Assembly (NCBI RefSeq): GCF_011386835.1
Contig: NC_088791.1
Location: 31,904,998 to 31,968,997, forward strand
Length of the DNA stretch: 64,000 nt
From: Chrysemys picta bellii
Taxonomy: Eukaryota; Chordata; Testudines; Emydidae
Direction of reading: 5' to 3'
Shown: positions 22,540-33,292 of the stretch, in pieces
Layout of the letters: every line of letters begins with the position of its first letter
Numbering within the stretch: the stretch's first letter is position 1
The notes under the pieces: generated by a model
What the model saw: the letters and a program-made list of their open reading frames with translations, nothing else
What the model was told of the DNA's origin: nothing
The model's database searches: none
Position numbers and translations under genes: made by a program

Positions 22540-24811
22540 CCTCGCCGGCAGAGACGCTCACGGCCTCCGTCAGGCCACGCAACAATCCGTGACCTATCCA
22601 GTGGGCGATTAAGGAGTCACGGAAGAGGTGGACCCGTTGGTAGGCCGCAGCGGCCTGTCTCCCGGTCCTCTTACCCTCCCCCATGAGGGCCCTCGTGGCC
22701 CGGAGGATCTGATGAAAATCCCCCACATCGCTGGAGTGCAAGCTGTACCTTGTTGCGGGAGCCACGGACGTCCTCAAGGAACTCCCGTAGCTCCTCTCTC
22801 AGCGTGGGGGGGGGGGGGGAGATTACTGATCTATGGCTTTCCCCCAGTGGGGCCACTGTCACAACCCCGTGGCCCACCGAGATGGGCAAGCAGGGGGCAG
22901 ACCCTCGACGTGGCGTCCGATGGGCTGACGCCATGTGACCCGCCTCAGATCCTGGCTCAATGTGGGGCGGCGGAGGGAAAATAGCAGCCCCTGGTGGGTT
23001 GGGACAGGGAAAAACAAAGGCCGCTCCTTGAGGGTCATCCTCTGGGATATGGAAGGAGACCGCCCCAGGGGCAGCAAAAACATCACGGGAAGTGGAGGGG
23101 ACAGGGACGGGATCGGTGTCAAGGGAAGGGCCGGAATCAGGAATAGGGACAGGGGAAGGGGCACTATTGGGATCGGGGGTCCCAGCAGCCAGGCCACTGG
23201 GTGGTGGTGGTGGTGGGGGGGGGTAACACCCTGCAAATGGGCTCAGGGATTTGCGGGGAGGGAGGTAGGCCCTCGGCGATGCCGGGCTCGTGCTCCAAGG
23301 CAGATGGTAAGGCCACGGCATCCGTAGGTGGAGAATCAACGATGGGGGGAGCGGAGCTCGAGCTTTCCGCTTGCCCCCGCTTCCCCTGTACTAAGGGCCA
23401 GCCCTCCATGGTATCATCCAGGGGCTGACTAACAGGGGTCGGGTCAGGGAGCAAGGGCGAAGGCTCAGGGAGGCAATGGTGGGGCAGCATGTAGGAGGGA
23501 GGAGTCTCCCTGGAGCATGCCCTTTCCTGTGCCCGGCGGTATCCCTACCTCACCCTCCACAGGCCCCGCCAGATCGCAGGCGACAGAGGCGGGGCCCTCC
23601 CTCTCATCTGGGCGCAATAGGGGAGATACCCCTTGGGCCCGAGCGGGAGCGTTGTTGGGCTGGAAAGGAGGAGGGGCGGCTTCGGGCGCCGGGCAACCAG
23701 GGGCGCCGGCGATGACAGGGCTGGCGCCCTGCCGGGGCTCGTGGGTCCCGGATGACCCTCTGTGCCGGGCCAAGGGGCAGTCCCTCCAGACATGTCCCAT
23801 CGCCCAGCAGAGGTAGCATCGGGCCTCCCCGGTCGAATAATGCACCCGGTAGCGGGCCCCTGGTAGGGGACCAAGAAGGACCCCTCGAGCGCCTCACCGT
23901 CACGTGCCGCCGGCGGCAGTTGTAACTGTACCTGCCGGCGGAACAAGAGGACATGACGGAGGGCGGGGTCTTTGCAGCCCAACGGGAGAGGGCTGACCAC
24001 GGAGATCAGCCTCCCCAGGATAGAGAGGGCAGGTAACAGGGCGGCATTAGGAAGGAAGGGAAGGACAGAAGTCAGGACCAGTTGGGCGCCCAGGTCTTCC
24101 AGCGGCTCCAGGGGGACGAACACGCCCCCCCCCACCGCCAGGCCCTTCTCCACCGCCTCCCGGGCAGCGGCCTCCAATGCTAGGAAGAAGACGACCTTTC
24201 CGTACATCTTGGAGGCCGCCACAATGGCCGTGGGCCCCACCACCCTCGTCAATGCCCGCACGTAGGTCTCCACGTAGGGCGAGGCAGATACCAGGAGGCA
24301 ACGGACGCCGTGCTTCCTAGTCAAGGTGGGGAAGGGGCCCCGGCCACTATAGATGGTAGCAGAGGCGGTGGTCGATTGAGAGGATGATGCAGCGGCAGGC
24401 GGGGGGGGAGCGCCGCTAGCTGGGCATATGCCCTGAGGGCCGGGGGAGGGACACCTGCAGAGCTGGTGGAGGGAACAGCGGGAAGGGATGCCGCAGCTGG
24501 TGGCGGGGCCGCGGCAGTGGGGGCAGCCCCTGCCATGGAGGGCCTTGCCTTTTTGGCGGGGCCTTTACCTTTCTTTGTGTCCTGGCCCTTCCTGCCTGCT
24601 GGGGGGGCTCCCCCAGAGTCGGAGGGAGTGAGGGACATGGCAGCAGCCGAGGTCACCTCGGTATCCGCTGCTGTCGGCGCTCCAGCAGGGGTGGTAGCAG
24701 GTGGCTCGGCAGCAGCGGTTGAGGTAGAGGCTAGGGGGGACGATGTGGGGCGAGTGGAGGAGGGGCAGCAGGGTCTGCCCGAGGGGTCCCACTCGCCTCA
24801 TCCCCTGCCAT
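22540..24811 (-). pseudogene. LINE ORF1: zinc-knuckle RNA-binding protein
   Basis: Likely start ATG at 24811 (MAGDEASGTPRADP). An Ala/Pro-rich N-terminus (24321-24656 frame) is followed by an alpha/beta-like part with GVRCLLVSASPYVETYV and KMYGKVVFFLALEA (23545-24324 frame). After a frameshift near 23860 comes a CX2CX4HX4C zinc knuckle, CYLCWAMGHVWRDC, at about 23818-23777. A long Pro/Ser-rich linker and a C-terminal Leu-rich part (about 22540-22760) complete it. At least three frameshifts, some at homopolymers (22806-22820 G-run). Confidence 0.75.
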
Positions 24812-26188
24812 AATGAGGACAGGGGCAGAACAAACACCGGAGGGGGCAGGAAGAGAGGAAGCAGGTCGACCACTCCTCCCTTCTAGGCTACAGGCAGGGG
24901 AGGAGGGTGCCAAAAAGGGGTGGGCTGGATGGGAATGGGACTATCAAGGGCTAGGGGTCAGTCACTGACTCGGGGAGGGTATCCGGCTCCTCTAGTTGCA
25001 CCAGGAAGGGAGAATATAACAGCATTGGGGGGTGCAGTGAGACAAGGTTAAACTAAAACGGGGAGGGGCACAAGCGCAAGGGAGGGGACATGGGTGCATG
25101 AGGGGAGGGGCTAATCAGGGCAAGGGGACCGCAGGGGAAGGGGAACAACCAGGCTGGGAGTGGGGCAGAGGAACCACGGGGCTAGCTTCAGAGGCTGGGG
25201 CGGGTCAAACAGACAAAGGCTGCAGAGGGAAAGGGCGAGGCAGGCAAACAAAATGGAGCTAGCAAGGGGCTGGGGCAAGGGAAAAGGGAAAAAAGGCTGC
25301 AAGGGGCAAATGGGTAGGCAGCAGGGGCAAAGCTGGGGGCTTGCTGCAGGGGTAAGGGGGTTAGTCCAAAAGGGGGGGGGCACATACACCCACGTGCGCT
25401 TGCAACAAAAATAAAGTCTTTTAAGGTTGGCTGCTGCTTCAGACCCAATGGTGGCAACAGGGTGTAGCAAGCTTAGGTGAGCAGCTGAGTCCCAGAGGCA
25501 GGAGCTCGAGGCAAATGGTGAGTAGCCAGTGGGGGTGGGAGAGGGGGCAATAACGATGGTGGTGGTGGGAGTCGGGGGCGGGGGGAGGACACAGATGGAC
25601 CAGGGGGCAGGCTCCACACCACACCCCCTGTGTCCCCACAAACACAGTCTAGACCCCCACCACAAGAGCACAGTTCAAAAGTTACTCAGTCCGTAAGTGC
25701 CCCCTCCATGGTGGTCTGTGGAATTCCTACACGCTCCCCCACTGGTGGATGGTCCTCTTCTCCTCTTTGGGGCTCCAGCAGCTCCCCAGCAGCAAACACA
25801 GCAGCTTCAGGCAGCAGTTCGGTGGCTAGCAGGAAGGACCCCTCTCTGGTGGTGGTGGTGGTGTCCACAGCAGCAGGAGTAATGGCTGGGGTCCCTCCCT
25901 CCCCTCCTCTGGGGAATGGGCCAGCAGGTGCCCCCCCCCATGGGGCTGTAACTAGAGCAGCAGCAATCAAGGGTGGGGGGGTCTAGCAGCCAAACAGCAA
26001 GCAGGTAGCAGAGAAGGGGGGGTGGGTGTCTGGCTCAGCCAGGGGAGTAGCTGGAGGAGCAGCTGCAGTTGTACGGAGAGCCCAGGGCCTAGTAGCAGGA
26101 GGAGCAGCCCCCAAACTCCCTCCCTCCAGGCCAGAGGGCTACAGGAGAGTGATCAATGGGAGAGATCTATTAGTCCCAGGTCAAGAAG
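24812..26188 (-). repeat. GC-rich leader, probably 5' UTR of the LINE
   Basis: Strongly purine-rich on the plus strand, with G-runs (25371-25380) and GGT/GTG runs (25552-25570, 25848-25866). It lies directly upstream of the presumed ORF1 start and directly downstream of the LTR-like copy B. Open frames, including a 186-codon one at 25111-25671 on the minus strand, are Pro/Cys-rich by composition with no domain. Assignment to the LINE rather than to the neighbouring repeat is inference. Confidence 0.45.
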
Positions 26189-26786
26189 GTTTTCTGTTCC
26201 CTGAGTGACCAGAGCAGGGGCTGCCCTAGAGTAATCAGGAACCTGCTAGAACCAGTTAAGGCAGGCAGGCTAATTAGGACACATGGAGCCAATTAAGAAG
26301 AAGCTGCTAAAATCAATTAAGGCAGGCTAATCAGGGCACCTGGGTTTTAAAAAAGGAGCTCACATCAGTTTGTGGGGTGAGTGTGAGGAGCTAGGAGCAA
26401 GAGGGGCAAGAAGCTGAGAGTCAGAGGGTGTGCTGCTGGAGGACTGAGGAGCACAAGTGTTATTAGACACCAGGAGGAAGGTCCTGTGGTGAGACTAAGG
26501 AAGGTGTTTGGAGGAAGCCATGGGGAAGTAGCCCAGGGAGTTGTAGCTGTTATGCAGCTGTTACAGGAGGCACTATAGACAGCTGCAGTCCACAGGGCCC
26601 TGGGCTAGAACCTGGAATAGAGGGTAGGCCTGGGTTCCCCCAAACCTCCCAATTGACCTGGACTGTGGGTTCTTCCAGAGGGGAAGATCTCTGGGCTGTT
26701 CCCCAACCCACATGGTGAATCTCTGAGGCAAGAAAATCTGCCAATAAGCACAGGACCCACCAAGATAGATAAGGAACTTTGTCACA
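26189..26786 (-). repeat. LTR-like interspersed repeat, copy B
   Basis: Collinear with 39-640 at high identity, including the core phrase catggggaagtagcccagg and the end ttgtcaca. On the minus strand it opens TGTGACAAAG. Similarity to copy A stops at 26189, where the GC-rich leader begins. Whether it is a solo LTR or belongs to the same unit as the LINE cannot be decided here. Confidence 0.6.
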
Positions 26787-27106
26787 ATTCCTATATTTGA
26801 TATATGAAACAAGGCTTACTTCTAAAAGAGAGCAAAATCTAAGACATGAACTACTTCAAATTTTAACATTAATTTTTATGTACTAATACTACTTAATCAT
26901 TATGTACACCACAGATGATCATTATGAATATTTGTCAACAAACATTACAATTATTAAATATGTGTGTATCAAAAGGATGCTCCAGATTCCAAGCTTTCAT
27001 TATTTAAGACATTTTGTTTGTAGCCTTCATGGTTTTGAAGAAAATCTCAAAAACATTAACTTAAAAAGTTTTTTTTTCTCTTACTTAATTGGCTTCTCAG
27101 AGTTGG
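26787..27106. other. Unassigned intronic sequence
   Basis: AT-rich. The open frame 26902-27204 runs into the neighbouring repeat and shows no domain. Confidence 0.4.
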
Positions 27107-27270
27107 TAAGACAACTCCCACCTGTTCATGCTCTCTGTATGTGTGTATATATATCTCCTCAATATATGTTCCATTCTATATGCATCCGAAGAAGTGGGCT
27201 GTAGTCCACGAAAGCTTATGCTCTAATAAATTTGTTAGTCTCTAAGGTGCCACAAGTACTCCTGTTCTAT
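27107..27270 (+). mobile_element. Penelope-like repeat with hammerhead-like motif
   Basis: The segment from gacaactcccacctgttcatg to agtactcctgttct belongs to the family at 11813 and 37286. At 27186-27223 it holds CCGAAGA, a stem II GTGG...CCAC (27194-27209) and GAAA (27210-27213). A two-pair stem III GC TTAT GC and TC follow. This is the layout of a minimal type I hammerhead, except that the core CUGANGA has C in place of U at the second position. Penelope-like elements are known to carry such ribozymes. The right part is cut short and no target duplication is seen. Confidence 0.7.
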
Positions 27271-29312
27271 TAACCAAATATAAACCAATACAGTGTTATC
27301 TCCCTGAGCCTGCAATAAGTCTGAAGCAATAAAGTTGGAGAAGTGTGAACAGCCCCATTCATCTCAATGGTGTGGTTAACTATGGAGACTAAATATGACT
27401 ATTCAAATGTCAACATTGTTAACTAGTTTTAGCACAAACCTCCAGCTAATATGACAAGTGGTTCTGAAAATACAAGAAGTGCATTGCACTTAATGTAGCA
27501 ATTATATATTTATATCACCTACACTATAAATACAGAGTAAATATGCAAAGAAATCAAATGATTAGTTTATGAGTTAAGCATTTAAAAATACCTTTTACAT
27601 TTTCATCTGTTCATCTATTTATTTGGCAAGCCTTTTCCCCCAGAAATTTCCAGCAAAGAAATTTCTGAACAGATGAAAATGCAAATTATTGCAAATTCTA
27701 AAACATGGGTTAATTAAGTTTGTTAATGTGCAAGTTTTTGTTCAATAAACTGTTAGTCATAATCACTTCTATTTATACTGTAATGTTTATTACAGAAAAC
27801 ATTTTTCATCAAATGAATTGGTCATAAAACTTCCAACACTGTCTCGCAGCCCGTTTCAGTGTTCACAGGTTGAGTTACAAGTTTATCATTTGGACCTTAG
27901 GAAAGGGACTGCTCTCCGGCAGACTTCCTCTGATCTCTAGGAAAACCCCACATCCTGTGCACCTCTTAAGGGAGGTCTCTGGTCCACTGTCCCTGGCCTC
28001 GTACCAACCCCCCCCCCCCAGTGCAATGCTCCCCCTGACAGTGCTGCCCCCTCTCCACTGCCCCATCCTTTGTAATCTGTGGACCTGACCCAAAAGCCAC
28101 TGATGGTAAAGAAAAGACTTTCCATGTGGAGGGCTTGGAGCAGGCCCTATAAGCACATACCATTCAGACATACATTTTTGTAAATATGGATCTGTATATG
28201 TATAATTTTTGAAAAGATAAAACTTTAGAAATCTAAAACGTCTGCTGGAAAAAATGCATGGGGCAGTGGACAAAAGATATTCAGCTAGAGGAGATGGAGA
28301 ATAGCTGAGGTTCTCAGGAGTGAAGCTGACCAAAGAACAGGGCTAAGGAAGCTTGGGAGCCACAATCAATCATATTTGCTCTATTTAAAGTCTTACACTC
28401 ACAGTGGAAGAAAACGCCTTAAATAATGTTCCAGCTTTCTCTGCCTGGCCTCAAAGGTTTTCAACCAGCCAGGCTGCTGTTTTGAATAGAAGCTGGAGCA
28501 CTGGTTTAAGCATTTCCCAGTGCACAAAGTTTCAAATAGAAGAAATATGTTTACTTGACAGCCTCCCCAGCTCTGCGGCCATTCCCTCTCCCCACCACCT
28601 CATCCCTGGCTCTCAGTCCCCCTGTTAAAATAGATTAATTTAAGATTTATTTATTTAAAAAAAAAACAGCCACACACCCTGGAAATTCCTACACAAAATA
28701 TTTCTAGTGAATGTTATTTAGACATTTAATATTCAGCTATTCAAAGCGCACAAGCAAAACAGCTAATTTTTAAAAGAAAAACAGTAATTATTTAATAACA
28801 AGCAAATTTAGCCTCAAAGTATCATTAAAACTTTAGCGCTTTAGAATAGGAAATACCCTCTCTTCCCTCCTCTGCATTTAAAAAAAAAATTTGCTGATGC
28901 TAAAAAGACATAGATATTACACTTCGTTTGTTTTTTGCTTCTACGATATTTCACTCTGCTTTTTAACTACTTGGTATAAGATATAAGCTCCTACTGATGC
29001 ACTGAGTAAGCATACTACTGTATTTTCATTGGTTTCAAGAAGAGTTTTGTCACTGACTTTCATGGAGTAGGAGCAGGCACCAGACCTAAGAACTCAGAAA
29101 ATATTTCAGTTTCATCTACATCAACTCCCACAATGGATACACTAGGAATACACTACTACAACAGATAATATTGCAGGAATCAGCAGGAACTTCAGAAAGC
29201 CTATTTATTCTATAAATTCCTAACCACCCAAATAATTGTAATTTCTGTTAATTGACAGTGTGTCGTTCACGTTTTCTCAGAAGGTCAAACAGCTAAGAAC
29301 TTTGCCAAAATG
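27271..29312. other. Unassigned intronic sequence
   Basis: About 2 kb of AT-rich DNA. There is a palindromic pair around 27600-27680 (cattttcatctgttca / gaacagatgaaaatg), with 27597-27613 and 27665-27681 as arms. A C-run lies at 28010-28019. Open frames at 27870-28333 overlap on both strands and carry no domain. No exon-like feature seen. Confidence 0.45.
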
Positions 29313-29684
29313 TAAGGGCCTGGCTACACTTGCAGATGTAGAGCATGTGAGTTAAACCCGCCTTCGGCGAACGCAGTAGGGAAAGCGCTGCAGTCTGTCC
29401 ACACTGACAGCTGCAAGCGCACTGGCGTGGCCACATTTGTGGCACTTGCAGCGGCACTGGGAGCGGTGCATTATGGGCAGCTATCCCACAGAGCACGTCT
29501 TCCCATTCTGGAGCTGTGGCTTGTGGGAGGGGGGCGTGGAGTGCGGGGCATTCTGGGTCCTGTCCTAACGCCCCGTGATGCATCGGTTCGCATCCCAGCA
29601 TTCCCTTTGCTTCCATCCACATTTGGCGCCATCTTTCAACGTTTTTTGTTCCGCGCGCTCTGTCTTCCCTTTTGGTCTGTGGGA

Positions 29685-30827
29685 ATGGAGCCCGAACTGC
29701 TGAGGCGTATGCTGACGAGTCTCGCCAGCACGTCACATTTGGCAGTCGAGTTATTCCTTATGATCCAAAGTGACAGTGAGAGCTCCGATGATATCAACTC
29801 GAGTAACGCATATGACACGAGTTTGCTTGTGGCATTCACGGACATGCTCATCACCGTGGAATGCCGCTTTTGGGCTTAGGTCACCGTGGAATGCTGCTTT
29901 TGGGCTCAGGAAACAAGCACTGAGTGGTGGGATCACATCGTCATGCAAATCTGGGATGACGAGCAGTGGCTGCAGAACTTTCGGATGAGAAAAGCCACTT
30001 TCATGGGACTGTGTGAGGAGCTCGCCCCCACCCTGCGGCACAAGGACACGAGATTGAGCGCTGCCCTGACAGTGGAGAAGCAGGTGGCTATTGCAATCTG
30101 GAAGCTGGCAATTCCAGACAGATACCAATCGGTCGCTAACCAGTTTGGAGTGGGAAAGTCGACCATTGGAATCGTGTTGATGCAAGTTTGCAGGGCCATT
30201 AATTGCATCCTGCTCAGAAGAACCATGACTCTGGGTAACGTGCATGACATTGTGGCTGGCTTTGCACAAATGGGTTTCCCTAACTGCGGAGGGGCGATAG
30301 ATGGCACGCATATTCCAATTCTGGCACCAGCCCACCTAGCTTCCGAGTACATTAATCAGAAGGGGTATTTCTCTATGGTTCTCCAGGCGCTTGTGGATCA
30401 CCATGGGTGTTTCATTGACATTAATGCAGGCTGGCCCGGAAAGGTGCATGATGCACGCATCTTTCAGAACACTGGCCTGTTCAGGAAGCTGCAAGCCAGG
30501 ATTTTTTCCCCAGACCAGAAGATCACCGTAGGGGAAGTCGAAATGCCCATTGTAATCCTTGGAGACCCCGCTTACCCTTTAATGCCGTGGTTCATGAAAC
30601 CCTACACAGGGAGCCTTGACAGCAGCAAGGAACGGTTCAACAACAGGCTGAGCCAGTGCAGAATGACTGTGAAGTGTGCTTTTGGCTGTTTGAAGGGCCG
30701 CTGGCGCTCTCTGTATGGGAAGCTGGACCTGGCTGACGACAGAATCCCCGTAGTTATATCCACATGCTGTACCCTCCATAACATTTGTGAAGGGAAGGGT
30801 GAAAGATTCAGTCAGGCATGGAACTAG
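29685..30827 (+). pseudogene. Harbinger (HARBI1-like) DDE transposase, one stop
   Basis: From ATG 29685 the frame is open for 380 codons to 30827 except for one TAG at 29877-29879 (codon 65). The N-terminus is acidic. A helix-turn-helix-like region lies near GVGKSTIGIVLMQVCRAI. The catalytic core shows GAIDGTHIPI (Asp206), GWPGKVHDARIF and ILGDPAYPLMPW (Asp294). Where family members have V-[IV]-E-x-A-F-G-x-L-K, this protein has TVKCAFGCLKGRW, so the third catalytic residue Glu is Lys330. The stop lies in the first unit of a 30-bp tandem duplication (29851-29880, 29881-29910); the second unit has Gln at that place. Confidence 0.93.
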
Positions 30828-31285
30828 GAGGTTCAACACCTGGAGACTGAATTTTAGCAGACAGAGAGCAGGGCTATTAGAGGGGCCCAGCGCAGGGCTG
30901 CAAGTATTAGGGATGCCTTGAGGGAGCAATTTGAGGCTGAAAGCCACCAGTAATGTCTGGTGCCCTGTACAGGAGTGAATTGCAGTGGTTCCAATGTTAG
31001 TAGGAATTTGTGTTTGCTATGCTGACTTGCAGTGCCTGTTTCTTTCCTGGGCTAAGGTATCTTTTACTTTATGCAATAATAAAGAATATTTTCAAAGCCA
31101 AAAAATCCATTTATTGAAAAGAGACACAACTGTTTGGGAAATACAAAGGGCAAGGGAGTGGGGAACGGTACAATCACAGATTTGTGTATGTCCTGTCTGG
31201 AGTGCTGTGCAATGAGTGCTGCACTTCAGGATGGCTATACTGCATGGTGATGGGGGTTGAGTGCAATGGGTAATAGCCGTAGTTT

Positions 31286-32906
31286 TCAGGGCTGTGTGGG
31301 GAAACTACAGGTGTTGGAATCAGCTGGTGGTGGTAAGAACCCAGATGTTTGGGAAAGTGGGCTGGAGGTGACATGGGGGCACAAGGAAAAGAGTTTTGGG
31401 ACCAGGGCTCCGGGAGGGCGGGCGCGGTAGTGCTCCGCCTGCATTGCTACAAGCGCCTGTATCGAGTCCACTTGGCGCTTCATGATGCTTAGCAGTCGCT
31501 CCATGCTTTGGTGCCGGCGTTCCGCATTCTGCTGGTGGACCCTCCTTTCACTCTCCCGCCACAACTGCACTTTTTGATTTCATTACTTGAATGCGACATT
31601 ACTTCATGCAACATGTCTTCCTTGCTTCTACGTGGTCTCTTTCTGATTCTTTGGAGTCTTTCAGCCGGTGATAACACAAACGGCTGAGATCTCAAGGTTG
31701 CATCTGTAAAGGCAAAATGCAACACTTAACAGAGGCAGCACTGTTCACACCAGACAGAGCAATGATTCCCCCGTACTTATGGAAAAGCACAGTCTACACA
31801 ATATCATAATTTGCCCGTCCCAAAGCGAGCGCACATAACTCACGGAAGCCCCAAAATGGTGAGTAAGCACAGGGTCAAGTGTGACTGACTGTTTCATGGC
31901 TGTACTGTCCTCTGGGTTTCTGTGCCTTGAGGACAGCCAACAGTGGCAGGGGGCCCCTATACTGAACACTGTCCCCACATTTTCCACAGGAGTTCGTCCT
32001 GGAAGATATCTCGCTGCTGAGGGTGACCTGGGAAGCAAGGGAGGGTCTTCTACTGCAATGCGGCTTCCGCCCTGGCCCATATGCAGCTTGCTTGTGCGCA
32101 GCAATGGTCCCTCCGCCCCTCGCAGCACAGTGGCGCGGACACGTTAGCCTGACTGGGACAAGGACCACAGTGGCTCTCCCAAGAAACCTGCGCAAGCGCA
32201 TTGCCCAAGTTCTGGATGAGATCTTTTGAAGAGATCACTGAGGCCAATTACCGCGATGTGAGAGAGCACATCAATGCCCTATTCCGCATCTAGGCATGCA
32301 CGCAGCCCTAACCCTCCTCGCCCCAAGAGCCCACACCGAATAACTTCCTTGCCAAAATAAAAGCCGCTTACTGGGAACTGCCTCTGGTGTTTCTCCTTCC
32401 CCAAGCACCGGCCGCCGTGACTGGCCACCTTCCTCCTGGCTTGAGAACAGCTCCTGGCTGCATGCATCTAGGGATTCCGGGGTGTCTTCCTCTGCCTCAG
32501 CACCTTTGCTCCCGCTTTGCTCCTCCTCCTCTTCCTCCTGCTCCTGCCTTGTTGCACTGGGCTCTAAAGTGTCCGTGGTGGTCCCCAGAGTAGAGGTGGG
32601 GTCGCCCCCAAGGATCACATCCAGCTCTTTGTAGAAACGGCAGGTCGTGGGGGCAGCACCGGAGCGGCGGTTTGCCTCACAGGCTTTGTGGTAGGCATTC
32701 CGCAGCTCCTTCACTTTAACCCTGCACTGCAGTGCATCCCGGTCATGGCCTCTTTCTAGCATGTCCCTTGATATCTGCCCGAAGGTATCGTAATTCATAC
32801 GGCTGCAGCGCAGCTGGGACTGGACAGCTTCCTCCCCCCAAACACTGCTGAGGTCCAGCAACTCACCATTGCTCCATACTGGGGCTCGTCTGGAGTGTGG
32901 AGGCAT
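31286..32906 (-). pseudogene. Harbinger Myb/SANT-like DNA-binding gene, two exons
   Basis: Exon 1 starts at ATG 32906 (MPPHSRRAPVWS) and holds a Myb/SANT-like (trihelix) domain: Trp at VWSNGELLDL, then MNYDTFGQISRDMLERGHDR, CRVKVKELRNAYHKACEA and TCRFYKELDVILGG. An acidic Glu-run follows. A donor GTAAGC at 32371 and an acceptor ...TTTACAG ending at 31704 imply a 668-bp intron, after which ATLRSQPFVLSPAERLQ continues in frame. Near 31571 one base is missing, so IKK is followed by a shifted frame holding QLWRESERRVHQQN and QVDSIQALVAMQAEHY, a coiled-coil-like tail ending at 31286. In such elements this protein helps bring the transposase to the ends. Confidence 0.85.
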
Positions 32907-33292
32907 GGTCAGCTGGAAAGATTCGCTGAGAGCACTCCACGCCTGGCTGAGCAAACAGGAAGGGGATTTTTCAAAATTCCCAGAGAACTTAAAGGGCGGG
33001 TCTGACGGTTGGTCACCTGAGGGCAGGGCAATAGAGTTCAAAGTGATGACCAGAGTGGTTAGCACAGGCATTGTGGGACACTTCTGGAGGCCGATCAACG
33101 CACACTATAGGACCGCGGCGCTTCAGCGGAGGAGCAGCAAACATTATTCCACTTGCCGAAGTGGATTACTAGCAGCGCTGTAGCTGCGGAGTCAGAGCGC
33201 TCTACGTGCCTTGCCAGTGTGGACAGGGAGTGAGTTAGAGCTCACTGGGCAGCTTTAGTACGCTCTAACTTGCAAGTGTAGCCAAGCCCTAA

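Larger units (their letters stand above)
20633..24811 (-). mobile_element. Tx1/L1-type LINE, 3'-truncated
   Basis: Minus-strand element with ORF1 (zinc knuckle), an APE endonuclease and the first half of a reverse transcriptase in the usual order, reading from 24811 down to 20633. The coding frames are broken by several frameshifts. The sequence stops inside the reverse transcriptase before the active-site Y-D-D box, so the thumb, C-terminus, 3' UTR and tail are missing. GC content is far above that of the surroundings. The order of domains and the type of ORF1 point to the Tx1 branch of the L1 superfamily rather than CR1. Confidence 0.85.
29316..33289 (+). mobile_element. PIF/Harbinger transposon, nearly full length
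   Basis: A 3,974-bp element with inverted ends GGGCCTGGCTACACTTGCA and GGGCTTGGCTACACTTGCA, flanked by the 3-bp TAA target copy (29313-29315, 33290-33292) typical of PIF/Harbinger. It carries both genes of such elements: a DDE transposase on the plus strand and a Myb/SANT-like gene on the minus strand, converging. Both are damaged. It lies in the intron 0.9 kb from the CELSR exon. Its ends match those of the small Harbinger-type MITEs in this window. Confidence 0.93.

Noticed and set aside
22671..23339. Pro-rich 222-codon frame as an independent gene
   Set aside because: It is collinear with the linker of LINE ORF1 and continues its C-terminal pattern.
25111..25671. 186-codon Pro/Cys-rich frame
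   Set aside because: Composition-driven: the strand is C/T-rich, and there is no domain, no start context and no relative elsewhere in the window.
1..26786. Copies A and B of the LTR-like repeat as the two LTRs of one 26-kb element
   Set aside because: The DNA between them is a mosaic of unrelated old insertions and unique sequence with no retroviral genes, and the two copies lack matching outer target copies.
29427..29879. 150-codon frame upstream of the Harbinger transposase as a separate gene
   Set aside because: From the ATG at 29685 it is the transposase N-terminus in the same frame, ended by the TAG in the tandem duplication; the part before the ATG is untranslated element sequence.
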